DNA of 38,737 nucleotides from Treponema sp. Its GTDB lineage: Bacteria > Spirochaetota > Spirochaetia > Treponematales > Breznakiellaceae. Shown here piece after piece: positions 16,082 to 24,689 of this stretch (position 1 is the first letter of the stretch; each line of letters starts with the position of its first letter). The notes below the pieces were generated by a model. The model was not told where the DNA came from and searched no databases. It worked only from the letters and a program-made list of their open reading frames with translations. Both the position numbers and the translations under genes were made by a program. The DNA is taken from the NCBI GenBank assembly GCA_031265435.1, contig JAISCR010000064.1, positions 1 to 38,737 on the forward strand, read 5' to 3'.

Positions 16082-18241
16082 ATGAAAAACGCATTGTTGA
16101 AACCGGCGATTCCGGCGGCGCTTATGGCGCTGGCCGCGTGTGTGATGCCGGGCTGCTCCAACCCGGCGGGGATCGGCATCGTGGGCCCCGATCCGGTCAC
16201 GCTTCCTCCGGTCATTCCGCTCACAATACCACCTGACACAACATCTCCGGATACAACGCCTCCGGGGGTCATTACAAATCTTGCCGCCCATATCGATGCC
16301 AATTCGGTACTCTTCACCTGGACGGATCCCATCGATCCCGATTTTGCCTATGTGGATGTATGGTTCGGAACCAACGATACAGACAAGAGCGGCGCTGTCG
16401 TTTCTTCGGTCGCCAGGGGAGAGGAAACCTACACGGGGACCGGTACGCTGAGCGAGGTACGGTACTACCACTTTATAGCCGTGGATACCGGCGGCAACCG
16501 GAGCGCCGTGGTAAACTACGAGGTTATCTTCTCGGTCCCGCCGGCCAAGGCGGACGTTACAAATCTGGCGGTGATCATCGGGGACGGTTCGGCAAAGCTC
16601 ACCTGGACGGACCCCGTCGATCCCGCTTTTACCCATGTGAAGATTGGCTGGAGTCCTTCCCCTCCGGACGGCGGAACAGAGATCATATCCAGAGGAGAGG
16701 GAACCTGCACCTTGACCGGCCTGGGCGGTGATGTAGCGTATACGTTTACCGTCACAGCCTGCTACACCGGCGGCTCAAGCTCGGGCCTAGACGTCGCGCT
16801 GACACTTGCCCCCGACTCGATAGCTCCGGGGTCTGTTACAGGCCTCGGCGCGGGCAGCGGGGACTTCGGTTCGGTTACGCTCAACTGGACCAACCCCAAC
16901 GGTCCCAATGACACGGACTTTCAGTATGTGGAAATCACCTGTGATCCCTTTACCGGGCCGCCCCGGACAGTACAAGGTTCAGCCGGAGCCGGCGGAAGCT
17001 ACACCTGGAATGGCCTGGCCGGCGGGGTAACGTATACCTTTACCGTCAAAGCCGTGGATCACAGCGGCAACCGGAGCGCGGGAGTAAGCGTTACCGGGAC
17101 GCCTTACGATACGACGCCTCCCGGGCCGGTGACGAACCTGGCGGCCAGATTCGACAATAAGAGTGTCGTCCTTACCTGGACGGACCCCGGCGACGACGAT
17201 GTGGAGGGGGTGCAAATCGGGTGCGCGGAGTTTGGCGGGAAGGATGAAAATGTATACAAGGGAGTCCAAACCTACACCTGGAAAAACATGGACAACGGCA
17301 CGGCGTATACCTTTACCGTCAAAGCCTTCGATTTCAACAGTAACCGGGGCGCGACCGTTACCATCAACCTCGTTACCCCCCTTCCGGATCCCCTTGCCAC
17401 GGGCGGGACAATAAGCTTTGTGAAGGTGGAGGGTAGTTCCCCACTGGAATGGTGGGAAATCCACACCTTCACCGCATCCGGCGCGCTCACCTTTCCTTCC
17501 GGTTACAACTCCGTTACCGCCGATTACCTTATCGTGGCGGGGTGCGGGGGCGCGGGGGGTGGAAGCTGGTGGGCCGGCGGGGGCGGCGGCGGCGCGGGTG
17601 GGCTGCTGTATAAAACCGTGGAAACGCTGTCCCTGACGGACAACGCCGTAACGGTAACCGTCGGCGGGGGCGGCGGGGGCGGCGCTAAAAACAACACCGG
17701 CGCTAACGGAGGAAAATCCGCTATCGGGAGCGTCGAGGTTCCCGGCGGCGGGGGTGGCGGGGGCACCAGGGACACTAATGCCGCCTCTCCCGGCCTTGCC
17801 GGCGGATCCGGCGGGGGCGGCGGCTGTGGATACCGTGTAGGCGCCGGCGGCGGCGCGGGCTCGGCATACGGACACGCCGGCGGCGCGAGCGGCTCGGGTA
17901 CCAGCAATAAGAACTCCTATTCCGGCGGCGGCGGGGGCGGCGGTAAGGGCGGGGCCGGTAAGCCCGGATACTCTGTCACTCAAATGTCTGTCGTCGGCGG
18001 GGGCGGCGCCGGCGGCGCGGCCTGGAACGCAACCACCGAGGGCGCCGCCTGGCTCGCTGCCGCTACGGGAACAAACTCGTTTTCGGGCGGCGGTAAGGGC
18101 GGCAACTTCGGGGGCGGTAATACTCATGCCGGCGGCGCGGCCGGCCCGAACTACGGTGACGGCGGATCGGGCGGCACCGGGCAGCCCGCCGGCGCCGCCG
18201 GGCACAGCGGCGTCGTGGTGATCCGCTTCCAGCGGGACTAA
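16082..18241 (+). CDS. Lipoprotein with four Fn3-like repeats and a Gly-rich C-terminal domain
   Basis: A 719-residue protein. The signal peptide ends at a lipobox (LAAC, residue 20, or MPGC, residue 25), followed by a Pro/Thr-rich linker. Four fibronectin-III-like repeats start at about residues 58, 155, 247 and 345. Each opens with 'VTNLAA', then a '[VL][LT]x[TN]W[TN][DN]P' strand, and ends 'TYTFTVKAVDHSGNRS'. From about residue 440 a short strand-rich start (HTFTASGALTFPSG, ADYLIVAG) leads into long GGGGGG blocks and a final HSGVVVIRF. That layout belongs to the Gly-rich domain common in phage tail-fibre proteins. AGGAGGG lies 10 bases before the ATG. A surface adhesion or binding role is an inference. 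Confidence 0.85.
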   Translation: MKNALLKPAIPAALMALAACVMPGCSNPAGIGIVGPDPVTLPPVIPLTIPPDTTSPDTTPPGVITNLAAHIDANSVLFTWTDPIDPDFAYVDVWFGTNDTDKSGAVVSSVARGEETYTGTGTLSEVRYYHFIAVDTGGNRSAVVNYEVIFSVPPAKADVTNLAVIIGDGSAKLTWTDPVDPAFTHVKIGWSPSPPDGGTEIISRGEGTCTLTGLGGDVAYTFTVTACYTGGSSSGLDVALTLAPDSIAPGSVTGLGAGSGDFGSVTLNWTNPNGPNDTDFQYVEITCDPFTGPPRTVQGSAGAGGSYTWNGLAGGVTYTFTVKAVDHSGNRSAGVSVTGTPYDTTPPGPVTNLAARFDNKSVVLTWTDPGDDDVEGVQIGCAEFGGKDENVYKGVQTYTWKNMDNGTAYTFTVKAFDFNSNRGATVTINLVTPLPDPLATGGTISFVKVEGSSPLEWWEIHTFTASGALTFPSGYNSVTADYLIVAGCGGAGGGSWWAGGGGGGAGGLLYKTVETLSLTDNAVTVTVGGGGGGGAKNNTGANGGKSAIGSVEVPGGGGGGGTRDTNAASPGLAGGSGGGGGCGYRVGAGGGAGSAYGHAGGASGSGTSNKNSYSGGGGGGGKGGAGKPGYSVTQMSVVGGGGAGGAAWNATTEGAAWLAAATGTNSFSGGGKGGNFGGGNTHAGGAAGPNYGDGGSGGTGQPAGAAGHSGVVVIRFQRD

Positions 18242-18280
18242 TTACCGGCGGGGAGCAGAGGAAGAAGAATATGTAAACTT

Positions 18281-18306
18281 GTTTCAAAACTGAAATTTTC
18301 GAACCT
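18281..18306 (-). repeat. Dispersed hairpin repeat, family 2, copy A
   Basis: On the minus strand the element reads GGTTCGAAAATTTCAGTTTT and continues GAAAC. It matches copy B (30820-30846) at about 22 of 26 positions, in the opposite orientation. Confidence 0.5.
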
Positions 18307-18312
18307 CCTCAC

Positions 18313-18341
18313 TTGTTATCCATAAAAGATACTGCTAGAAT
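18313..18341 (+). promoter_or_regulatory. Promoter of the CheY-CheX-kinase operon
   Basis: TTGTTA (18313-18318), 17 bases, TAGAAT (18336-18341). The start codon of the receiver gene lies 30 bases further on, after GGAGG. Confidence 0.65.
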
Positions 18342-18370
18342 AGGAACAATGTATAAAATGGAGGCGTTTT

Positions 18371-18739
18371 ATGAAGACAGTTCTGGTGGTCGATGATTCC
18401 CGAATCATGCGGAATATCGTAAAGAATATTTTCATGGAATTGAAGATTCCCTGCCAGTTTTTGGAGGCGGCAAACGGCGTCGAGGCGCTGCAGCAACTGC
18501 AGCTTAATTCCATCAACCTGATCCTGCTGGACTGGAACATGCCGGAACTTTCAGGTATAGACTTTCTCAAGCAAGTGCGGGCCATCGGGCAGTACAAGGA
18601 TCTCCCTATCATCATGGTTACCAGCGAGTCTGCCAAGTACAACGTAATTGAGGCTTTGAAGAATGGCGCTACCGATTATATCATCAAACCGATAAACGAA
18701 AAGATCTTCAGGGAAAAACTGTCAAGGATAACAATTTAG
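18371..18739 (+). CDS. CheY-like single-domain response regulator
   Basis: A 122-residue receiver domain with all key residues: Asp8 and Asp9 in the acidic pocket, the phospho-acceptor Asp54 in LLDWNMP, Thr84 in MVTSES, and Lys106 in IIKP. There is no output domain, so it must act by binding a partner such as the flagellar switch or another enzyme. GGAGG precedes the ATG. It is first in an operon with a CheX phosphatase and a CheA-like kinase, which very likely phosphorylate and dephosphorylate it. A short inverted repeat (AAACGG at 18743, CCGTTT at 18762) follows the stop. Confidence 0.9.
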   Translation: MKTVLVVDDSRIMRNIVKNIFMELKIPCQFLEAANGVEALQQLQLNSINLILLDWNMPELSGIDFLKQVRAIGQYKDLPIIMVTSESAKYNVIEALKNGATDYIIKPINEKIFREKLSRITI

Positions 18740-18791
18740 TCTCAAACGGGCTGAATAAAAGTCCGTTTAAAAAACGTGAAAAGGAAACAGA

Positions 18792-19277
18792 ATGGAAAAG
18801 TATATTCAACCTTTTATTGATACGACACGTACCGTGTTCAAGGATTTTATCGGAACCGATGTTGTTGTAGACCGGCCTTTTTTTGTGGACATGGACAAGG
18901 CGGCGGATTGGGACATTTCCGCGGTTATAGGACTCACGGGAGAAGCCAGGGGCGCGGTGGTAATCTCGATGAAGAACAGTCTGGCGATCAGGATCACCGA
19001 TCTTCTCACCGGCTCCAGCCATACGAATCTTGACAATGATGTGGTGGATGCGGTCGGGGAGGTCGTCAACATCATAGCGGGCAATGTAAAGAAGGGTCTT
19101 GAGGAAGCTTTTCGGCTGGTCATTTCTCTGCCGACGATTGTTACCGGGAAAGAACATGCCGTCAAGTGGCCCAATAATTCGGCCCGGATCATCTGTATAC
19201 CCTTTACGGCTTTTGGAAATGAGGCTTTTGCCCTTTCTGTAGCCATAGAGGCGGTTATAGGCGCCCGGCATGGCTAA
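18792..19277 (+). CDS. cheX: CheX-type chemotaxis phosphatase
   Basis: A 161-residue protein of the CheC/CheX/FliY family. The active-site motif is ExxN: Glu90 and Asn93 within DAVGEVVNIIAGN. CheX normally has one such motif per subunit and works as a dimer that removes the phosphate from CheY-P. The N-terminal half (GLTGEARGAVVISM) has the expected beta pattern. AAGGAAACAG lies before the ATG. Its end overlaps the kinase start by eight bases, implying coupled translation and a shared pathway with the receiver upstream. Confidence 0.9.
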   Translation: MEKYIQPFIDTTRTVFKDFIGTDVVVDRPFFVDMDKAADWDISAVIGLTGEARGAVVISMKNSLAIRITDLLTGSSHTNLDNDVVDAVGEVVNIIAGNVKKGLEEAFRLVISLPTIVTGKEHAVKWPNNSARIICIPFTAFGNEAFALSVAIEAVIGARHG

Positions 19278-21255
19278 AGGCACGAGCGTCCTTCTGCGCT
19301 TTCTCTCCAGCAATAAATTTGAAGATTTCCGTGACAGGACAGTCGCCGAGTCTCTCGTACAATATGTTCTTTTTAATGTAGCCCTCATCATCGGCGGCGG
19401 TTTCCTTGTCGGCTTCGGCAGCACGGTTATTCTGGAAGGCAATGCAATCCGGGGCATGGCGGATATAGGTGTAGGCTTCCTCTGTTTTATCGCTATAGGG
19501 CTTCTGCGTACAAAACTGCCCTTTGCCGGTATCGCCATTGTTCCCATTTCGTTTTTTGCGGTCCTCTGTGTCGCGCTGGTTATGTCGGGCGGAGAGAAGG
19601 GTCTTGCGGGGCTGTGGATCTATTCATTCCCCCTTATCTCGATCTTCGTACTGGGACTCAACATAGGTATTGTTCTTTCGGGTCTTGTGCTGGCGGGAAC
19701 CATGCTGGTTGTCTTTGTTCCGGGTCTTGCGAATTTTGATTATACGCTGGCCATTACGCTGCGGATCATCGCCGTTTATATTCTGGTTTTTGCCCTTACC
19801 ATCGTGTATGAACAGGTGAGGCTCCTCAAAGACCGCTGGGTAAAACAGCTCACCAGCGCCCTGGAATCGGAACGGGATCAGATCGCGGCGATGAAGGACA
19901 GCCTCAGGGTAGGTATCTTCCTGCTTGACAAGGATTATGTCATTCAGCCTGCCTTTTCCCGGACACTGGGCGATATTATGGGAACCGGTGAACTTGAAGG
20001 GAAACGTTTTACCGCGCTTCTGGACTCTTCATTAAAACAGAAGGAGCGGGAAACCCTGGAAGACTATTTCGGCATGGTGCTGAACCGCTCCTTTGACGCG
20101 AAGATGCTGGACGATATCAATCCTATTGCCGAATTTGAATACATCGATCCCCTGTCCCTGGAGATAAAAATCCTGCGTTCAAATTTTACCACCGTTGACC
20201 GCGGCTATGGCGATTATCAGATTCTGGGCAACATTGAAGACATTACCGAAGCAAAGAAGCTGCAGCAGCAGCTCGCCGAAGAGGGAGGCAGGCGGGAAGA
20301 GGAGATGAAGGCCCTCTTCCAGGTAATCCAGGTAGAGCCGCGGGTTTTCGGTGATTTCCTTGAGGACACGGATTATGAATTTGACAGAGTCAATACGATC
20401 CTCAAAGATCAGAAATTGTCCGGGAAAGACGCCATGGTGATGATTTACCAGTCTGTCCACGCGATCAAATCAAACGCCCTGATTCTGGGGCTTGAAAATT
20501 TCAGCGGCAAGCTTCATGAACTGGAAAACAAGATCCGCAAACTCAGGGAGAAGGATGATGTTTCCTTTGAAGATGTTCTCCATATTACCGTAGAGCTGGA
20601 AAACATCATGCGGGAGAGGGACAAGTTCCGGGATATAATCGGAAAGATCGAAAGCTTTAAGGGCACAGGAGGCCGGCGGCAGGATCGCTTCGTGCTGATA
20701 GAAACCCTCACCAGGGCATGCGAAAAGGCTTCACAGGCCCTGCATAAAAAGGCAAAATTCATTGTTGACGATCTGGACGGCGAGATCCTGGAGCACGGCC
20801 CCCGCCGGGTAATCAAGGAGATATTGACCCAGCTGGTTCGCAACTCGGTGTACCACGGCATTGAAGCGCCCGAAGACAGAAAGGCCGCGGGAAAAGAAAG
20901 CGAAGGCTCAATCAGGCTTGTTATCAAGCATGTGGGAGACAAGATCTCTATCAGGCTTTCCGACGACGGCAGGGGGCTGGACTTTGAAAAGATCCGCAAG
21001 AAGGCCCTTTCGGCAAAGATCCTGAAAAATGAAGAAGAGGCCGGGGATAAGTCCAGGCTTCTAAGCGCAATTTTTGCGCCGGGTTTCAGCACCGCGGAGA
21101 CTGCGGATCTCAACGCGGGCCGGGGCATAGGGCTTAACCTGGTGCGTGAACGGGTAAAGGATCTTAAGGGTTCCATAAAAGTGCAGACCGAACCGGGGAA
21201 GGGAACCAGTTTTATAATGAGTATTCCCTATGAACCGGCTCAGGATCTGCACTGA
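19270..21255 (+). CDS. Membrane-bound CheA-like histidine kinase (Hpt plus ATPase domain)
   Basis: A 661-residue kinase. About five transmembrane helices occupy residues 33-182, followed by a coiled linker and a PAS-like region (about 205-330), an Hpt-type domain with His397 in VHAIKSNA, and a C-terminal GHKL ATPase domain. The ATPase domain is of the CheA kind: N box QLVRNSVYHGIE (Asn525), then DDGRGLD (565-571) and GRGIGLNLV. The CheW-like regulatory domain of CheA is absent; the chain ends just after the G2 region (GKGTSFIMSIPY). Instead of sensing through receptors and CheW it probably senses through its own membrane part. It most likely phosphorylates the receiver at 18371. Confidence 0.88.
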   Translation: MAKGTSVLLRFLSSNKFEDFRDRTVAESLVQYVLFNVALIIGGGFLVGFGSTVILEGNAIRGMADIGVGFLCFIAIGLLRTKLPFAGIAIVPISFFAVLCVALVMSGGEKGLAGLWIYSFPLISIFVLGLNIGIVLSGLVLAGTMLVVFVPGLANFDYTLAITLRIIAVYILVFALTIVYEQVRLLKDRWVKQLTSALESERDQIAAMKDSLRVGIFLLDKDYVIQPAFSRTLGDIMGTGELEGKRFTALLDSSLKQKERETLEDYFGMVLNRSFDAKMLDDINPIAEFEYIDPLSLEIKILRSNFTTVDRGYGDYQILGNIEDITEAKKLQQQLAEEGGRREEEMKALFQVIQVEPRVFGDFLEDTDYEFDRVNTILKDQKLSGKDAMVMIYQSVHAIKSNALILGLENFSGKLHELENKIRKLREKDDVSFEDVLHITVELENIMRERDKFRDIIGKIESFKGTGGRRQDRFVLIETLTRACEKASQALHKKAKFIVDDLDGEILEHGPRRVIKEILTQLVRNSVYHGIEAPEDRKAAGKESEGSIRLVIKHVGDKISIRLSDDGRGLDFEKIRKKALSAKILKNEEEAGDKSRLLSAIFAPGFSTAETADLNAGRGIGLNLVRERVKDLKGSIKVQTEPGKGTSFIMSIPYEPAQDLH

Positions 21256-21302
21256 TTCTGCGGGTTTTTAAAAGGCACGCAAGGGTAAAACGGAGAATAG
21301 CA

Positions 21303-22052
21303 ATGGCAATGGAATTTAGCGCAAGTATAAAGCTCAACGACAATATGGCCCGGACTTCTTCCTTCATGAAGTTCCGCCTTACCCTCTTCTTTGGTTTTTT
21401 CTTTGTGGCAATATTCGGAGTCTTCATCATCACTTCGGTACTTCAGGTCAACTCGGTTACCCGTTATGTCTGTTCCCAGTTGGCCATGCCCCCCGTAAAT
21501 CGCGTAGAAGAATTGATCGGAAGAGATGATCTTGATGATTTTCTGGAACTTACCATGACCCTTGACGATAATTCCGATTATTATATTAAAACCCAGAAAC
21601 GAATGCTGGAGATAAAAAACGATTTCGGAGTGCAGTATCTGTACACAATGACTCTCATATCCGATACGGTTTACCGCTACATCATAGACGGAAGTTCTAC
21701 CCCGGACGATGAAGAAGATTTTTCGCCCATAGGCACCGACGAGGATGTTTCCGATTATGAGGAAGCTTTCTTTGAGACGGTACGAACCGGAACCCCCCAA
21801 CTGGGAGGCATCGATCACACGGAACTGTGGGGAAATGTTATTTCGGCCTACGCACCCATCCGGAACCATAGCGGAGAGGTGATAGGAATCATCGGATGCG
21901 ACCTTGACGCCGACCCCATCATTGAATGGATCAGGCTTCAGGTACTCTGGCAGCTGGGGGTGGTTGCCGTGTTCATAATCGCCGGGGCGCTGGTATATAT
22001 CGGCCTCCTGCGGAGAATCAACGGCCTTGTAATGTACGAGAAGGAAAGTTGA
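21303..22052 (+). CDS. Membrane sensor protein without an output domain
   Basis: A 249-residue protein with one transmembrane helix near residues 23-47 (FRLTLFFGFFFVAIFGVFII), an extracytoplasmic segment of about 165 residues, and a second helix near 218-240 followed by only a few residues. The outer part has the strand pattern of a Cache-type sensor (FGVQYLYTMTLISDTVYRYI, then ISAYAPIRNHSGEVIGIIG), as in methyl-accepting chemotaxis proteins. But HAMP and signalling domains are absent, and the stop is clean. GGAGAATAGCA precedes the ATG. It lies 47 bases after the kinase and may be its input partner. A truncated receptor is the alternative. Confidence 0.75.
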   Translation: MAMEFSASIKLNDNMARTSSFMKFRLTLFFGFFFVAIFGVFIITSVLQVNSVTRYVCSQLAMPPVNRVEELIGRDDLDDFLELTMTLDDNSDYYIKTQKRMLEIKNDFGVQYLYTMTLISDTVYRYIIDGSSTPDDEEDFSPIGTDEDVSDYEEAFFETVRTGTPQLGGIDHTELWGNVISAYAPIRNHSGEVIGIIGCDLDADPIIEWIRLQVLWQLGVVAVFIIAGALVYIGLLRRINGLVMYEKES

Positions 22053-22065
22053 TCGCCGGACATAT

Positions 22066-22452
22066 ATGAAAATAGAACTTTTTACCTTTTGCGATTTTGC
22101 TCAGGAAAACGGCGGCAAACTTACCGTTGTGGGTACCTTCGACACCATCGTTTCCCGGAACTTCCCCTGCGTGCATCCCCAGCTTTCCGTGGTTATCCGT
22201 ATACGCTTCGATCTCTGGGAATTCTCAAGCCACAGTTTCCGTATCGAAACCACGGATCTTGACGGGGAAATGACCATGGAAAACATCTCCGGTAATGTGG
22301 ATGTCAAGGGTGTGGGGAACGCAACCGCGGTGAGCCACCTTGTGTTTACCATTACCAATCTCCGCTTCAAGCAGAGCGGGGTAATAAACTTTGTCCTCTA
22401 CATAGACGACAAGGAACTCTCCTCCATACCTTTGTACGTAAGGAAAGGATAA
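22066..22452 (+). CDS. DUF6941-like small protein
   Basis: A 128-residue soluble protein beginning KIELFTFCDFAQENGGKLTV, then VGTFDTIVSRNFPCVHPQLSV. This resembles the uncharacterised DUF6941 family, which starts with a 'CDxA...GKLxixGxFD' stretch and folds as a small beta-sandwich. No catalytic residues are evident. It is 13 bases after the sensor gene with no clear ribosome site, so it probably depends on translation of that gene. Whether it belongs to the signalling pathway cannot be told from the sequence. Confidence 0.7.
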   Translation: MKIELFTFCDFAQENGGKLTVVGTFDTIVSRNFPCVHPQLSVVIRIRFDLWEFSSHSFRIETTDLDGEMTMENISGNVDVKGVGNATAVSHLVFTITNLRFKQSGVINFVLYIDDKELSSIPLYVRKG

Positions 22453-22542
22453 AAATGAAGATACCCTAAGCCGGGCTTTAAACTTGACCTGTAGATTTTT
22501 TTAACCACTTTTTCATTTTTCATTGAAGCGCCTTGCAGGATA

Positions 22543-22560
22543 ATGCCCTATATAGGGCAT
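22543..22560. promoter_or_regulatory. Perfect 18-base palindrome over the start of the Rpn-like gene
   Basis: ATGCCCTATATAGGGCAT is a perfect palindrome whose last two bases are the first two of the ATG at 22559. TTGAAG at 22523 with CTATAT inside the palindrome would make a promoter with a long (19-base) spacer whose RNA begins near the ATG. No ribosome site is visible. It looks like an operator covering a promoter. Confidence 0.45.
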
Positions 22561-23500
22561 GGAATATCTTCAATCTCAAGAACATGAACAATACCCCCCG
22601 GGTGAACCCCGTATCTCATGGCATGCCGCCTTCATCGAGGCTATCCAGCTGGAATTACACCAGTACCGCGATGTACTGGAATTTAAGCCGGAATATCAAC
22701 TCACTTCAGAACCCCTCAAAATTGATGTCGTCATCATTAAAAAACCTAACTCCCTCCCTATTTCCAAAAATATCGCCGCCATATTCCGTACTCACAATAT
22801 CCTGGAGTTCAAGAGCCCTTCCGATTACCTCTCCCTCGCCGATTTTTACAAGGTCTATGGCTACGCATGTCTCTATGTCTCCCTGGAACACATCCCCATC
22901 ACGGATCTTACCATCACCCTTATCGAAAGCCGCCACCCTCGGGAACTGCTGCGTCATCTACGGGAAATCCGCTCGTATACGGTTGAAGAACGGAGTGGGG
23001 GGATCTATACTGTGACAGGAGACATCATGCCGATCCAGGTTATCGACAGCCGGAAATTATCGGAAGGAGAGAATCTGTGGCTGAGGAATCTGGACAATGA
23101 ACTTAACGTGGAGGGGATACGGCGGATAACGGGAGAGATAGCACGGGCGGGGAAAGGGGCGAGGATACAGGCATATCTGGATGCGGTAGTGAGAGCGAAC
23201 GCGGGAGCATTAGAGGAGGCGATACGGATGAGTGATTTGACGCTGGAACAGGTACTTGAACGGACAGGGCTTATTGCCAAATGGGAGGCCCGGCTTAAAG
23301 CCCGGGCCAAGGCGGAAGGCGAAGCGCGAGAGGCTATGGCTGAAGAGCGGGTCAAGCGTGAAGTAGCCGGGAAACTTATAAACATAGGCTTGCCCCTTGA
23401 ACAAGTTGTCCAGGTTACCGGGCTGGGCATTGAAACCCTTGCGCAAAAACAGGGAATTGACCACGGACTCACACCCTGTTCGCACGGCGGAGGAGGATAA
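22559..23500 (+). CDS. PD-(D/E)XK nuclease-like protein, Rpn-type, copy 1
   Basis: A 313-residue protein with the PD-(D/E)XK pattern: Asp56 in KIDVVIIKK, then Glu83 and Lys85 in ILEFKSP, followed by YLSLADFYKVYGYACLY. This is the core of Rpn-like transposase-related nucleases. The C-terminal third is helical and charged (VLERTGLIAKW, then REAMAEERVKREVAGKLINI) and ends in a helix like those of Rpn tails. A paralog lies at 26440-27258, and a decayed copy of this tail at 27298-27519. The last 32 bases overlap the 3' end of aroC on the other strand, and the final residues (HGLTPCSHGGGG) look like read-through past an original stop. Start codon supported by alignment with the paralog; no ribosome site. 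Confidence 0.7.
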   Translation: MEYLQSQEHEQYPPGEPRISWHAAFIEAIQLELHQYRDVLEFKPEYQLTSEPLKIDVVIIKKPNSLPISKNIAAIFRTHNILEFKSPSDYLSLADFYKVYGYACLYVSLEHIPITDLTITLIESRHPRELLRHLREIRSYTVEERSGGIYTVTGDIMPIQVIDSRKLSEGENLWLRNLDNELNVEGIRRITGEIARAGKGARIQAYLDAVVRANAGALEEAIRMSDLTLEQVLERTGLIAKWEARLKARAKAEGEAREAMAEERVKREVAGKLINIGLPLEQVVQVTGLGIETLAQKQGIDHGLTPCSHGGGG

Positions 23501-24599
23501 GGTCGGCCAGCACCAGCGCCGTCATGGCCTCGAGTACCGGGGCCGCACGGGGAGCAATGCAGATGTCGTGGCGGCCTTTTACGGAAAGCTCTCTTGGGCT
23601 GCCTGAAGTATCCACGGTTTTCTGGATTTTCCCGATGGAGGCAACGGGTTTGAAGGCCGCCCTGAACAGAATCTCCTCTCCGGTAGAGATGCCGCCCAGG
23701 CTTCCCCCCGCGTTGTTTGTATTAAAGGCAGAAAACTTTGTTTTCTGTTCGATTGAATTTTTTAGATTGGCTCCCGCATCCTCAGGCCTTGCCGTGATCG
23801 CGTCGTTGTTTTGCGAACCTGTCAGGGAAGCCGCCGCAAAGCCGTTCCCGAATTCCACGCCCTTGCATCCGCCCAGGGAGAGGGCGGCCTGGGCAAGCCG
23901 TGCGGAGACTTTATCGAAGACAGGCTCCCCCAGCCCCGGCGGAAGGCCCGTAACGCTGACGGTAACAATGCTCCCCGCACTGTCGCCCGAAGCGCGCAGC
24001 GATTCTATTTTTTTCCCTATCTCTTTGACATAATCGCTGCGGGGTACACGGAAGGGATTTTTTTCGGTTTCTTCAATATCAAAGCCCGGTTTTTCCGGGC
24101 CCGGAATATCGATGCCCGCAATGGAAGAGACCCATGAACGGATGCCGGTATGTGAAGCTTTCAGGAAAACTTTTGCCACGGCGCCTGCCGCTACCCGCCC
24201 CGCGGTTTCCCGCCCGGAACTGCGGCCGCCCCCCCGGTGATCCCGCCGCCCGAATTTGGCTTCCCATGTCCAGTCCGCATGCCCCGGACGGTAGACTTCT
24301 CTCAATTCATCATAGTCCCCTGAACGCTGATCCCGGTTTCGTATGATGATGGCGATGGGAGTTCCCAGGCTTCGGCCCTCGAAGACGCCCGAGAGGATCT
24401 CCGGTTCGTCTTCTTCGGTCCGCGCGGTAGAGGCCCCCTCCCCTCCCAGAGGCCTCCTCCGCCTGAGTTCCGCGGCAATGTCTTCAGTCTCCAGGAGAAG
24501 CCCCGCGGGACAGCCGTCGATAATGCAGCCCAGGGCCGGGCCGTGTGATTCACCAAAGGTCATGACTGTGAACAGAGTACCAAAACTGTTTCCGCTCAT
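23469..24599 (-). CDS. aroC: Chorismate synthase AroC
   Basis: A 376-residue protein of normal length. Signatures are all present: FGESHG near residue 16, GGGRSSGRETAGRVAAGA, NAGGSLGGISTGEE, and the C-terminal GRHDICIAPRAAPVLEAM. It makes chorismate from EPSP using reduced FMN, the last common step toward aromatic amino acids, and acts in the cytoplasm. AAGGAAG precedes the ATG. No other shikimate gene is nearby. Its last 32 bases overlap the tail of the Rpn-like gene converging on it. Confidence 0.96.
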   Translation of the reverse strand: MSGNSFGTLFTVMTFGESHGPALGCIIDGCPAGLLLETEDIAAELRRRRPLGGEGASTARTEEDEPEILSGVFEGRSLGTPIAIIIRNRDQRSGDYDELREVYRPGHADWTWEAKFGRRDHRGGGRSSGRETAGRVAAGAVAKVFLKASHTGIRSWVSSIAGIDIPGPEKPGFDIEETEKNPFRVPRSDYVKEIGKKIESLRASGDSAGSIVTVSVTGLPPGLGEPVFDKVSARLAQAALSLGGCKGVEFGNGFAAASLTGSQNNDAITARPEDAGANLKNSIEQKTKFSAFNTNNAGGSLGGISTGEEILFRAAFKPVASIGKIQKTVDTSGSPRELSVKGRHDICIAPRAAPVLEAMTALVLADLILLRRANRV

Positions 24600-24622
24600 G
24601 CTTCTTCCTTATTTCGACTTTA

Positions 24623-24651
24623 TTGTAGACAGGAGAATAATAGGATACTAT
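24623..24651 (+). promoter_or_regulatory. Promoter of the zinc dehydrogenase gene
   Basis: TTGTAG (24623-24628), 17 bases, TACTAT (24646-24651). It lies about 40 bases before the start codon at 24690, in the gap next to aroC. Confidence 0.55.
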
Positions 24652-24689
24652 GATGAACTGGACAAGCGAACCTACCAATGGAGGATTAT

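Noticed and set aside
16979-18205. A 408-codon open frame on the minus strand
   Set aside because: It mirrors the GGC repeats of the Fn3/Gly-rich lipoprotein and gives an Ala/Gly/Arg-rich product.
16780-18240. Possible CRISPR or tandem DNA repeats in the Fn3 gene
   Set aside because: The periodicity is at the protein level (Fn3 units and Gly runs); no identical repeats with unique spacers of equal length.
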